This document shows positions 8,188 through 16,929 of a stretch of DNA of 49,435 bases, piece after piece. How positions within the stretch are numbered: position 1 is the first letter of the stretch; each line of letters begins with the position of its first letter. The DNA comes from an uncultured Chlorobiota bacterium. Its GTDB lineage: Bacteria > Bacteroidota > Bacteroidia > Bacteroidales > JAADGE01. The DNA lies in NCBI GenBank assembly GCA_947311445.1, contig CAMZKV010000031.1, positions 1 through 49,435 on the forward strand, written 5' to 3'. Under the pieces are notes generated by a model. That model was given only the letters and a program-made list of their open reading frames with translations, was not told the origin of the DNA and ran no database searches. The translations under genes and the position numbers were made by a program.

Positions 8188-9462
8188 TTAATAACTAAAA
8201 ACCTTTCCTAATCGCCATATTTTTATTGCTTTATTCCATACAGATTCGTATTTATTTTCTCTTATTAATGTATAATCATTGTTTGAAATTGAGTTTGATT
8301 GTTTTACAAAAATAAATTCTAATTTACTAACGGTCTTTGTGTTAGTATATATCCATTTTTCGGCATCATCAAAATATTTTATATCATCGGCTGGTCCGAA
8401 AACTGTATAAATCATTCCTCTGTCTGTTTTTATACCTTTTTTGTATGAAGTAAAGTAAAAATTAGAATAGTTAGCTCTATTATACCAAATTTTTATTAGT
8501 TCTCTTGCTTTTTCTTTGTTTCCGGCAGTTCTTAGCCAAAAATTATCTATTGAAAGTTTCTTATTCTTCGAATTTTTCATTTTTAATAGCTCTTCGTTAT
8601 TTAAAAGATATGCGAGAGCTTCAATCATTTCATTTGATTTTGAAATTAATGGATATGCTCCTGGAAATTGGACTTTCATTATACCACGTATTTTTGTTGT
8701 ATCTGCTCTTATAATGTATATTCCGGGTTCTTTGGTATAAAAGGTTGATTTTTTATTTTTAACAGGAACATACCAACTTGTATCTTTTTTTAATCTTATT
8801 GAAGGTTGTTTTTCTGTATTATAAGGTTTTTCCGGTATTTTAAAATTATTGATATAATGAACAATTTGCATTGTTTTTAATGAATTATTTTTGTTTTTTA
8901 TATATAGTGTATCATTTGGTTTAAAATATTCAGTAAAAACTGGCTTATTGTTTTTCCCTTTAAATGTTATATAATATTGTTCGTTTCCATCATCTGATTT
9001 ATTAACATTTATGTATGATTGGCTTTTTTTATTTCCATATACATCATATAGATTAATTTCAATTAAATATTGTTTTAATTCAATATTTTTAATTTTGAAG
9101 AAACTAATAATGCTTGTTTGACTAGGTTGTTTCTTAATTTTAAAAATTGTTTTCGCACTATCTAGAATATTATTATCTCTTAATGAAGATGTTATTTTAT
9201 AACTCAATTTGATAACTGTTTGATTTATTCTTTGCTTGTTTGCACTGCTAAATCTTAGTTCTTTTGTGTATAGTTTAAAGTATAATTTTGAATAATCGTC
9301 TGTTTCATGAAACACCTTGAATTGAGGATGTAAAACTGAGCTTGCAGGATTATATTTTGAAGCTCCTGTTTTTGTTCCTTTCTGCGCTTGTTTTGAAACA
9401 CATGATGCAACAGTAATACTTATAAACAAAACAAAAAGTAGTTTTAATTTCATTTTAATCAT
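8188..9462 (-). CDS. GWxTD domain lipoprotein
   Basis: 424 residues with a lipoprotein signal peptide (lipobox VASC near residue 20). The C-terminal third carries the GWxTD-type domain: IDNFWLRTAGNKEKARELIK, then YYNRANYSN-like helix residues, then GIKTDRGMIYTVFGPADDIK (about 345-364). The consensus Trp of the name-giving motif is replaced by Ile (GIKTD). The family is widespread in Bacteroidetes and related phyla; its function is not established. The N-terminal 200 residues look like a beta-sandwich. It is the last gene of a tightly spaced operon (gaps 19-22 bp) behind yicC. An ATG three codons downstream (9453) is an alternative start. Confidence 0.8.
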   Translation of the reverse strand: MIKMKLKLLFVLFISITVASCVSKQAQKGTKTGASKYNPASSVLHPQFKVFHETDDYSKLYFKLYTKELRFSSANKQRINQTVIKLSYKITSSLRDNNILDSAKTIFKIKKQPSQTSIISFFKIKNIELKQYLIEINLYDVYGNKKSQSYINVNKSDDGNEQYYITFKGKNNKPVFTEYFKPNDTLYIKNKNNSLKTMQIVHYINNFKIPEKPYNTEKQPSIRLKKDTSWYVPVKNKKSTFYTKEPGIYIIRADTTKIRGIMKVQFPGAYPLISKSNEMIEALAYLLNNEELLKMKNSKNKKLSIDNFWLRTAGNKEKARELIKIWYNRANYSNFYFTSYKKGIKTDRGMIYTVFGPADDIKYFDDAEKWIYTNTKTVSKLEFIFVKQSNSISNNDYTLIRENKYESVWNKAIKIWRLGKVFSY

Positions 9463-9481
9463 TTCAATTATTAATTATTTT

Positions 9482-10354
9482 TTAGAGTACATTTAACAAT
9501 TGCTCTTTAATTTTTCCTAAATTATCTTTCATATTCACAACAATTTTTTGAATTTCAGTATGGTTTGCTTTTGAGCCTATTGTATTTATTTCTCTTCCCA
9601 TTTCTTGTGCAATAAATCCAAGTTTTGTACCACTTGGTTCATTTAATTTTACGGTTTCATAGAAATATTTGCAATGATTTTTTAGTCTTGTTTTTTCTTC
9701 ATTCAAGTCAAATTTATCAAGATAATATATAATTTCTTGTTCAAAACGCTCTTTGCTTTCTTCTTCTTTAAAAAAATCGTTTAGTTTGCTTTTAATTCTA
9801 TTTGCTGTTGTTTCTATTCTTTCATTTTCGTATTTTTCAATACTAGGAATTAATTTTTCTATGTTTTTTACTTTATCTAAGATATCTTTCTCTAAGGAGT
9901 TTCCTTCTTGCACTCTAAAATCATCTAAATCATTTATTGTCAATTTTATACATTCTAAAATATCACTCCACTCTTCTTTATTAATTTCTTTTTTCTCATT
10001 TTGAAAAACATCCGGAAGTTTTAAAGCTGCTAAAATTAAATTTTCATTTTCCTGTTTTAAACTGTGTTCTTTTGCAATTTCTTTAAGTTCTGACAAATAG
10101 GAATTTATAAGTTCTTTATTTAGAATATTTTTGTGAATATTTTCATGTTCTACTGTTAAAGAAAAACTTATTTTACCTCCGGATAATGTATTAAAAATCA
10201 TGTTTCTAATTTCTAATTCTTTATCGTTAAACTCATCGGGAATTTTTATGTAAGAATTAAAGTTCTTACTGTTTAAAGATTTAATTTCAACAGCGACCTT
10301 TTTATCATTAACAATTTTCGAATTTTTTCCGTAACCAGTCATTGATTTTATCAT
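9482..10354 (-). CDS. yicC: YicC/YloC-family endoribonuclease
   Basis: 290 residues, full length. It begins with the family signature MIKSMTGYGK and VEIKSLNSKNF. The C-terminal domain has the conserved acidic stretch KLNEPSGTKLGFIAQEMGRE followed by INTIGSKANHTEIQKIVVNM. YicC-type proteins are endoribonucleases implicated in sRNA and mRNA turnover. In most genomes yicC lies next to gmk, but no gmk is seen here. It sits third in the VWA-DUF4340-yicC-GWxTD operon, with 21 bp to the gene before and 19 bp to the gene after. Confidence 0.95.
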   Translation of the reverse strand: MIKSMTGYGKNSKIVNDKKVAVEIKSLNSKNFNSYIKIPDEFNDKELEIRNMIFNTLSGGKISFSLTVEHENIHKNILNKELINSYLSELKEIAKEHSLKQENENLILAALKLPDVFQNEKKEINKEEWSDILECIKLTINDLDDFRVQEGNSLEKDILDKVKNIEKLIPSIEKYENERIETTANRIKSKLNDFFKEEESKERFEQEIIYYLDKFDLNEEKTRLKNHCKYFYETVKLNEPSGTKLGFIAQEMGREINTIGSKANHTEIQKIVVNMKDNLGKIKEQLLNVL

Positions 10355-10375
10355 AATTTCTTTTTTAGAGTTACA

Positions 10376-11350
10376 CTATCTAGTAAAATATGAAATATCT
10401 TTTAATATCAAATCTATATCAAAATATTTAACTACAACTATATCTTCATCATTTATAATAGCATAAATTTTATTAAGGTCATATTTTTTAGGATTTTCAG
10501 ATATTTTAATTTTAAAAAGTTCAACTTTCTTAGATATATCATAAATATCTTTTACTAAAATAGTATAATCCGGTTCTAATGTTTTTAATGAATCACTCTT
10601 ATCTAGGTTTAATATATTAAAATCGGAAAATTTAACATTCATAAAATAAGTAAGATAGCTTCCAACTTTATTAATATTAATATCCTTTAAAAATTCTTGT
10701 TTTTCATATGAAAATATTTTTGGTTTATCTGTGTTTATTTCAATCCTATAAGATGTTTTTGATTTATTAGAATATAAAATTTTAACTTCTTTTATTTCAT
10801 GTGGTTGGTATTTAAAAATCTCAGGGTTTATCCAATACAATGGGTGCAAGTTATATCTTTTATTCAAATTATTCTCTAATCCTGGAATTGATATAATATA
10901 TGGGGTCTTATCATTGTCAAAAAGTCCGTATGTACCATCAAAACCAACTTTAAAATCTGCTATTGAAATATCTAATAAAGTATCATTTGCTTTATTTAAA
11001 ACTGTAATTTTTCTTTCTGAGTTTTTAATGAAATTATAAATAGAGTCAGATTTATTTTTTGAAACATATTTACTGATTCTAGTTTCTGACAATGCTTGAA
11101 ATAGTTTTTTTAAAGAACTATTATTTGCTTCATACTTTCCATTTATAAACCATTTATCAGATTTTTCTTTTTTTGAAATATCAATTCTTTTATTTTTCTT
11201 AGTTATAGTTATATTATTTATGTCAGAAACATCAGTAACTGAAAATTTCTTAGAGCTGTTTTCTTTTGGACTCTTAAAAAAGAAAATCCAAACAAAAGGG
11301 ATAAATAAAAGTAATATTAAAGGATAATATTTTTTTATTTTTTTATTCAT
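10376..11350 (-). CDS. DUF4340 domain membrane-anchored protein
   Basis: 324 residues. A single N-terminal membrane segment (about 8-26, YPLILLLFIPFVWIFFF) is followed by an extracytoplasmic DUF4340 region: FSVTDVSDINNITITKKNKR, then WFINGKYEANNSSLKKLFQA. DUF4340 proteins often sit next to GldG-like or ABC-export genes in gliding and secretion loci; none is adjacent here. The role is unknown. It lies second in the operon, 22 bp after the VWA gene and 21 bp before yicC. Confidence 0.75.
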   Translation of the reverse strand: MNKKIKKYYPLILLLFIPFVWIFFFKSPKENSSKKFSVTDVSDINNITITKKNKRIDISKKEKSDKWFINGKYEANNSSLKKLFQALSETRISKYVSKNKSDSIYNFIKNSERKITVLNKANDTLLDISIADFKVGFDGTYGLFDNDKTPYIISIPGLENNLNKRYNLHPLYWINPEIFKYQPHEIKEVKILYSNKSKTSYRIEINTDKPKIFSYEKQEFLKDININKVGSYLTYFMNVKFSDFNILNLDKSDSLKTLEPDYTILVKDIYDISKKVELFKIKISENPKKYDLNKIYAIINDEDIVVVKYFDIDLILKDISYFTR

Positions 11351-11372
11351 AATTATTTCTCAAAAAAATAGT

Positions 11373-12752
11373 TTAATTAAGACTTACATTTATAGAATGC
11401 CCGGACTTTATTGTAAAACTTTCATTTTTAGACATTGTTGTTACTTTTACTCCTGCCGGCCTATACACAACGATATATCTTCCTGGTTGCAAATATATAC
11501 TTTCTCTTGTTATATGATTCAAATTCATGACTAAATTAATGTCCCCTTTTTTAAGTTGATAAATCCCTCCATAACCTTTTGAAGGAAAATAAAGGTTTAC
11601 CAAACCGGGTTGTTTAATTTTAATAATATTTGTTTTAGATTGTAAAATTTCAACTTCTTTTAAATAAGTTCTAGGGTTTGTCAAAACTTCAATATCATAT
11701 TTGCCCGTAATATAACTTTCCGGTTCAAAAACATCCTGAATATTAAGTGTTTTCATACTTCCATGCTTTCTTACTATACATTTTGTTCCTTTTAATTCAA
11801 GTCCACGAGTTTGAATGATATTTAACTTTCCCTGAGGAGTTTTTGCAATTATTTTGTTGTGTATTCCTTCTTTTAAAATAATATCTTTAACAATTACAGG
11901 AGGAATTGTATGTACCTTCATTGTATATGTTAAGCTGGTTGGCAAACTTAAAGTATCAGGATTTCCTTTAAAATTTAATGTGTGGATATAATTTCTAAAA
12001 AAATTTCCGGTTTTTTGATTAAATAAAGTAACATTAACATTAGTTTCTTTTGCCAAACCTGCTGTATTTAATAAATCAATCTCAGCTGTTGTTCCACTTA
12101 ACGATTTTCTAATAACTTCTTTCATTATAATCTTAAATTCGCCCTCATTTGTTGCGTTATAAAACTCTCCAATACATTCAAAAGCATCTTTAAATTTCAT
12201 ATCAAGACCAATTCCTATAATAAATGGCTTAATTGTAATCCCTTTACTTTGAAGTGTTAAGGCAATTTTACATGGGTCTCCACTACATGCTTCAATCCCA
12301 TCTGTTATTAAAATAATTATATTCCTACAATTATTACAATAAGGAAAATCATCTCCGCATTCTTCCAGCGAACGTGCAATAGGAGTTGTTCCTTTTGGCT
12401 TTGTATTTTGAAGTTTTTGTTTAATTTTAAAAGAATTATTCTTACTAAAAGGTACTTCAAGCCTTGTATCGCTACAATCTTGTGGAGGAACAGGACTTTG
12501 GTGTCCATACATTCTCAATGCCATTTCTAAATTTTCAATACTTTTCAAACTGTCAATCATTTTAATAAGCAATTCTTTTGCAACATCAATTTTGCGAGCA
12601 CTTTCCCAAGTCGCTTTCATACTATTTGACTCATCAAAAATAAATAACACCCTTGTTTTTACGGGCGTTCGTTTTACCTGCGAATTTATATTTAGATGTA
12701 CAAAAAAAGAAATAAATAATAGTAATATTAGCTTGACAACTGGAGTTTTCAT
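11373..12752 (-). CDS. Exported von Willebrand factor A (VWA) domain protein
   Basis: 459 residues with an N-terminal signal peptide (about 1-24). The VWA domain (about 32-215) has a complete MIDAS metal site: DESNS (about 40-44), the Thr in KGTTPIARSL, and ITDG. Cysteine pairs (CNNC, CSGDPC) suggest disulfides in the periplasm or on the surface. The C-terminal half is repeated beta-sandwich sequence of the kind used in binding modules. There is no YPNP sorting domain, so secretion by T9SS is not indicated. It is the promoter-proximal gene of the VWA-DUF4340-yicC-GWxTD operon and is divergent from the antiporter gene, with a 79-bp shared upstream region. Its ligand is unknown. Confidence 0.88.
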   Translation of the reverse strand: MKTPVVKLILLLFISFFVHLNINSQVKRTPVKTRVLFIFDESNSMKATWESARKIDVAKELLIKMIDSLKSIENLEMALRMYGHQSPVPPQDCSDTRLEVPFSKNNSFKIKQKLQNTKPKGTTPIARSLEECGDDFPYCNNCRNIIILITDGIEACSGDPCKIALTLQSKGITIKPFIIGIGLDMKFKDAFECIGEFYNATNEGEFKIIMKEVIRKSLSGTTAEIDLLNTAGLAKETNVNVTLFNQKTGNFFRNYIHTLNFKGNPDTLSLPTSLTYTMKVHTIPPVIVKDIILKEGIHNKIIAKTPQGKLNIIQTRGLELKGTKCIVRKHGSMKTLNIQDVFEPESYITGKYDIEVLTNPRTYLKEVEILQSKTNIIKIKQPGLVNLYFPSKGYGGIYQLKKGDINLVMNLNHITRESIYLQPGRYIVVYRPAGVKVTTMSKNESFTIKSGHSINVSLN

Positions 12753-12831
12753 TAAATTATAATTTTGTTAAATATGTTAAAAGTAATATATTTCGCATAT
12801 TTTATGTATTGATATGTAAAAGTAACAAAAA

Positions 12832-14748
12832 ATGACTGAAATTATTATATTTATTATATCTTTTCTTTTTATTGCACTTGCATCTAAACAAATATCAAGT
12901 TTTTTTGTAAAGGTAAAACTTCCTCAAATTACAGGTTTCTTATTTGCTGGAATTATTGCCGGACCTTTCATTTTAAATTTAGTTAAAAAAGATGCAATTG
13001 TAAATCTTGATTTTGTAAATCATACATCACTTGCATTTATTGCTTTCTCTGCTGGTGCCGAACTATATTTAAAAGAATTAAGAAGCCGTTACAAAAGTAT
13101 ATCATGGATGACATTTGGACAATTAATGGTAACATTTGTACTTAGCACTATAATTATTCTTTTTATTGCAGATTACATTCCTTTTATGAGAAATTTTAAT
13201 TTTTGGATTAAGTTCTCAATTGCAATTTTATTGGCAACAATTTTTGTTGCACGCTCTCCTGCATCGGCAATTGCAATTATTAAAGAAATGAGAGCAAAAG
13301 GTCCTTTTACTCAAACTGCAATGGGTGTAACAGTTGTTATTGATGTTCTCGTAATTATCTTATTTACAATAACTTTCTCAATTGCAAAAGTAATTGTTTC
13401 GGGTCATGAGTTTAATCTGCTTATTGAAGTTATGTTATTTGTTGAACTAATCTTATCAGTTGTTTTTGGTTTACTATTTGGTAAAATTATTAGCTTCTTA
13501 ATGTCAACAAATTTCAGCAGTAAAATAAAAATGTTTTTAGTTCTAATTGTTGGATATTTAATATTCTTTTTCTCACACCAATTAAAACACTATTCTCTTG
13601 AACTTACAAATTTTGAATTTTATTTAGAACCTCTTCTAATATGCATTATTGCAGGTTTTTATGTTATTAATTATTCAAAAAATAAAGAAGAATTTTTGCA
13701 AGTTATAAAAGACGCTGAAATTGCCATTTATGTTGCATTTTTCACTTTAACAGGCGCATCAGTATCAATTGATGTCTTTTTAGAATCTTGGTTAATTGCA
13801 TTTGTTTTCTTTTTTATTCGTCTTGTAACAATGATAGTAGGCTCTTATGTTGGAGGAAAATTAGGCGGAGACCCCTATAAACTATGGAAATTTGGCTGGA
13901 TGCCTTATGTAACTCAAGCAGGTGTTGGTTTAGGCTTGGTTATGGTTGTTGCAAGTGAATTTAAAGCTTGGGGAACTGAGTTTGCAACAGTTCTTATTTC
14001 AGTAATCGTTATAAATCAAATTGTTGGTCCTCCATTTTTTAAATGGGTACTAAATTGGGTTGGCGAAAGCCACACAAAAGCCGATTCTCAAAAATTTGAA
14101 GGTACAAGAGATGCTATAATTTTCGGTTTAGAAGACCAATCAACCGCATTAGCACGTCAATTAATAAACCATAATTGGAAAGTAAAAATTGCAACACGAA
14201 GAAAAGACATCAGCCAATATGCCGAAAGCAAATTAAATATTATTCAAATAAAAGACTTTTCTTTTGAAACTATGAAAAGTCTGAAAGCTGACAAATCCGA
14301 AGCAATAATTTCTCTAAATTCAGACAAAGAAAACTATGAAGTTTGTGAAATGGCATACGAATATTTAGGCACAAAAGACATTGTTGTAAGACTTAATGAC
14401 AGAAATAATTTTGATAAATTTCATGAACTTGGAGCATTAATAGTTGAACCTTCTACTGCAATAGTAAGTCTTTTAGACCATTTAGTTCGTTCTCCTGTTG
14501 CAGCATCATTACTTCTAGGAACAGACAAGAACCAAGATACAATTGATATTGAAATCACAAACAAAAATATTCATGGCTTGGCTCTTAGAGAATTACAATT
14601 GCCGTGTGATGTGTTAATATTATCAATAAAACGTGATAAAAATGTTGTATTATCACATGGTTACACACGCCTTCGCATAGGTGATATTGTTACAATTGTA
14701 GGGTCAAATGAAAGTTTAGATAAAGTTATGCTAAGATTTGAAAAATAA
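12832..14748 (+). CDS. CPA2-family cation:proton antiporter with TrkA-N/TrkA-C module
   Basis: 638 residues. About 400 residues form a 12-13 helix Na+/H+ exchanger domain, beginning with a first helix, then LPQITGFLFAGIIAGPFIL, and including FSAGAELYLKELR and ARSPASAIAIIKE. A cytosolic RCK-like part follows: a TrkA-N Rossmann segment (about 423-540, DAIIFGLEDQSTALARQL) and a TrkA-C-like end (about 560-638, LRIGDIVTIVGS). This is the KefB/KefC or glutathione-independent K+/Na+ antiporter layout, used for pH or ion homeostasis. The dinucleotide glycine pattern is weak (G-L-E-D-Q-S), so the regulatory ligand may not be NAD(H). The ion transported cannot be read from the sequence. It lies 66 bp upstream of the coiled-coil trio. 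Confidence 0.9.
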   Translation: MTEIIIFIISFLFIALASKQISSFFVKVKLPQITGFLFAGIIAGPFILNLVKKDAIVNLDFVNHTSLAFIAFSAGAELYLKELRSRYKSISWMTFGQLMVTFVLSTIIILFIADYIPFMRNFNFWIKFSIAILLATIFVARSPASAIAIIKEMRAKGPFTQTAMGVTVVIDVLVIILFTITFSIAKVIVSGHEFNLLIEVMLFVELILSVVFGLLFGKIISFLMSTNFSSKIKMFLVLIVGYLIFFFSHQLKHYSLELTNFEFYLEPLLICIIAGFYVINYSKNKEEFLQVIKDAEIAIYVAFFTLTGASVSIDVFLESWLIAFVFFFIRLVTMIVGSYVGGKLGGDPYKLWKFGWMPYVTQAGVGLGLVMVVASEFKAWGTEFATVLISVIVINQIVGPPFFKWVLNWVGESHTKADSQKFEGTRDAIIFGLEDQSTALARQLINHNWKVKIATRRKDISQYAESKLNIIQIKDFSFETMKSLKADKSEAIISLNSDKENYEVCEMAYEYLGTKDIVVRLNDRNNFDKFHELGALIVEPSTAIVSLLDHLVRSPVAASLLLGTDKNQDTIDIEITNKNIHGLALRELQLPCDVLILSIKRDKNVVLSHGYTRLRIGDIVTIVGSNESLDKVMLRFEK

Positions 14749-14784
14749 CTTTATTTAGATGTCTAATTTTTACGTTTTTATAGC

Positions 14785-14792
14785 TATATTTG
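14785..14792 (+). promoter_or_regulatory. Candidate -7 box (TATATTTG) for the coiled-coil trio
   Basis: An exact TAnnTTTG lies 22 nt upstream of the ATG at 14815, in the gap after the antiporter gene. The -33 position is not TTTG. It suggests that the trio can be transcribed on its own. Confidence 0.45.
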
Positions 14793-14814
14793 TAAACTTA
14801 TATAAAAAAACAAT

Positions 14815-15810
14815 ATGACAAAAGAATTAAGCCCCGTAAAAAATAAATCATTTTGGAAAAGACCCGAAGGGAAACTTGGTGCAGCTGTTTTAATTGCAGG
14901 AGTAGCAGTTGTTGCAATATATAATCAGCCAATATTTGCATTTGTACAAAGCTTATTAGCAGGAACAATTAGCACAATAGCCCTTGGAACAATCGTTGCA
15001 GCTATGCTGTACTTAATTTTCAATAAAAAAACAAGAAATCTTATTTGGTATATGTACAAAGGTGTTATGCGATGGGTAACAAAACTTTTTGTGCAAATAG
15101 ACCCAATAAAAATTCTTGAAAACTATGTTGAATATTTAAAAAAGAATATGCGACAAATGAATTTGCATATTTCAAAATTAAAAGGTCAAATTTCTCAATT
15201 AAAAACTACAATGCTTAAAAATAACAGAGAAATGGAACATAGCCTTAAACTTGCCGAACAAGCAAAAAAACAAGGGAAAAAAGAACTTATAACATTGAAT
15301 ACAAGACAGTATGGAAGACTTAAAGAATCAAATGAAAGATACGAAAAATTGCTAACAAAGATGCATATTTTATATAAAGTATTAAGCAAAATACATGTAA
15401 ATTCGGGTTATTTAATACAAGATACTGAGAATGATGTAAGAATGAGAAAACAAGAATTAAAAGCTATTAAAACAAGTCATTCTGCAATGAAAAGAGCAAT
15501 GAATATTATTCAAGGAGACCCCGACAAAAAACAAATATTTGATATGGCAACAGAAATTGTTGTTGAAGAAATTCATACTAAAATTGGTGAAATGGAACGT
15601 TTTATTGAACTTTCAGGAAATTTTATTGACAGTATTGATTTACAAAATGGTATATACGAACAAGAAGGTTTAGAAATTCTTGAAAAACTTGAAAAAGAAG
15701 GAGCATCATTCCTTTTAAACAAACCAACAAATGAAAAAGACCTAGAGAAACTTGAAATTAAAGAAAAAGAAATTGATAATATTTCTGAATATTCTAATCT
15801 TTTTAAATAG
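14815..15810 (+). CDS. Membrane-anchored PspA/Vipp1-like coiled-coil protein (uncharacterised)
   Basis: 331 residues, not a recognised named family. Two hydrophobic segments near the N-terminus (about 21-41 and 46-66) are followed by a cytosolic, almost entirely helical region. Residues about 95-185 line up by eye with the hairpin of PspA/Vipp1. They share a 'DPxK.L..Y...L...' start (DPIKILENYVEYLKKNMRQM), a heptad coiled coil, then a turn segment like PspA's 'AELAL.KGREDLA' (LKLAEQAKKQGKKELITLNT) and a return helix. Known PspA/Vipp1 proteins are soluble ESCRT-III-like membrane-remodelling proteins without transmembrane segments, so a two-helix anchor would be unusual. The rest (about 200-331) is helical and acidic. 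The next two small genes follow in the same direction. The PspA relation is an inference; a generic coiled coil remains possible. Confidence 0.6.
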   Translation: MTKELSPVKNKSFWKRPEGKLGAAVLIAGVAVVAIYNQPIFAFVQSLLAGTISTIALGTIVAAMLYLIFNKKTRNLIWYMYKGVMRWVTKLFVQIDPIKILENYVEYLKKNMRQMNLHISKLKGQISQLKTTMLKNNREMEHSLKLAEQAKKQGKKELITLNTRQYGRLKESNERYEKLLTKMHILYKVLSKIHVNSGYLIQDTENDVRMRKQELKAIKTSHSAMKRAMNIIQGDPDKKQIFDMATEIVVEEIHTKIGEMERFIELSGNFIDSIDLQNGIYEQEGLEILEKLEKEGASFLLNKPTNEKDLEKLEIKEKEIDNISEYSNLFK

Positions 15811-15978
15811 AGTTGCAACTTTATTATAAATTTCACGTAGAATATCATATAAAAATGGCACCCACAATAAATATAATGCCACTCCGAGAGAATATAAATA
15901 AGTTTTTCCTGTACTTCTTTAATAAATGCAAATTAACTTTTAACTATAGACTTTCAAACTTTTAACTTTTATAAACAC

Positions 15979-16341
15979 ATGAAAAGAAGATTAAAATTAA
16001 CGCCATTTGCAAAATTATTTATTGTAGCAGTAATATTTTTTGGAGCAAGATATGTCTATTTACATCAAGAAGAATTAATATCAAATGATTTTTTCAATTT
16101 TGATTATTTAAAAAAAGGAAAAGACAACAAAGTAAATAAACCGGAGAATAAAAAAAACAATACTGACATAAGACCTGACACGCTAATTATAAATATTGTT
16201 AGAAAATCTAACGCAATAAAGATTATTACTGCTGGAAAATCAATTTTAATTCCATATAAAGATACAGATAACTCTTCTAAAAAATTACTGTTTGATATTT
16301 CGAAAAAAAAGAAAGTTGTAGGCAAAATAATTGTTAATTAA
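15979..16341 (+). CDS. Small bitopic membrane protein (uncharacterised)
   Basis: 120 residues, not recognised. A basic N-terminus and one membrane segment (about 11-28, FAKLFIVAVIFFGARYVY) are followed by a lysine/asparagine-rich linker. The C-terminus is a short beta-rich domain (about 65-120, with IKIITAGKSILIPYKD and KKVVGKIIVN). The topology is probably N-in with the domain outside. It is 7 bp upstream of the next coiled-coil gene and 168 bp behind the PspA-like gene. That gap contains no gene and no clear terminator, so one transcript is plausible. The function is unknown. Confidence 0.6.
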   Translation: MKRRLKLTPFAKLFIVAVIFFGARYVYLHQEELISNDFFNFDYLKKGKDNKVNKPENKKNNTDIRPDTLIINIVRKSNAIKIITAGKSILIPYKDTDNSSKKLLFDISKKKKVVGKIIVN

Positions 16342-16348
16342 AGCACAA

Positions 16349-16885
16349 ATGAAAGAAAATTCATATAACGAAAAGGCTATTAATCCTCAAATATTAGAAA
16401 CATTGCACAAAGCAATGGATAAAGCTAACCTTCCGGGAGAAGATTATTACGAACTCACAAAAGCGGTTGAAGCAATGAAAGACATTCCTATAACTGAAAA
16501 CGACAAGATTAAAACTGCACTAGCAGCACTTTCAACAAAAGGACTAACAAAAGGGAAAGTTATTGATAGTGCAAAGTATTATCTAGAAGTACTAGAAAAC
16601 GAAAAACGAAAGTTTTATACGGCATTTGAAGAAAAAATAAAAGGAAGCATTAATGCCGATAAAAAACGAATAAGCCAATTAAAGAGTACAATTAAAGAAA
16701 AAAACAGTAAAATTGAAGAATTAAAAGAACTAATTGAAACAAGTAAAAAACAAATTATTGAACTTGAAAAAGAAATTTCAAAATCAGACAGTAAAGTTGC
16801 TGGAATTGAAGAAAGTTTTCTTTACACCTATGAACATGTTATAAACAAAATTAAAAGTGATATTGAGAAAGTAAATTCACTTTAA
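16349..16885 (+). CDS. Soluble coiled-coil protein, partner of the PspA-like gene (uncharacterised)
   Basis: 178 residues from the ATG at 16349. A longer frame from a TTG at 16331 would overlap the upstream gene and is less likely. The N-terminal half (about 5-80) is a compact helical domain with PGEDYYELTKAVEAMKDI and ALSTKGLTKGKVIDSAKYYL. The C-terminal half (about 90-178) is a long charged coiled coil (KKRISQLKSTIKEKNSKIEE onward). From memory, similar short proteins with an 'LPG.DYYE....' start occur beside PspA- or tellurite-type genes in other bacteria; I cannot verify this here. It follows the small membrane protein after 7 bp. No catalytic motif is visible. Confidence 0.65.
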   Translation: MKENSYNEKAINPQILETLHKAMDKANLPGEDYYELTKAVEAMKDIPITENDKIKTALAALSTKGLTKGKVIDSAKYYLEVLENEKRKFYTAFEEKIKGSINADKKRISQLKSTIKEKNSKIEELKELIETSKKQIIELEKEISKSDSKVAGIEESFLYTYEHVINKIKSDIEKVNSL

Positions 16886-16929
16886 ATCATTACAATTATT
16901 ATTTATTAAAATATTTAAAATAAAAAATT

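Noticed and set aside
15811-15978. A possible small RNA or hairpin in the gap between the PspA-like gene and the small membrane protein
   Set aside because: Only imperfect short complementarity (GGCAC / GCCAC-like) was seen; no stem with a T-tract.
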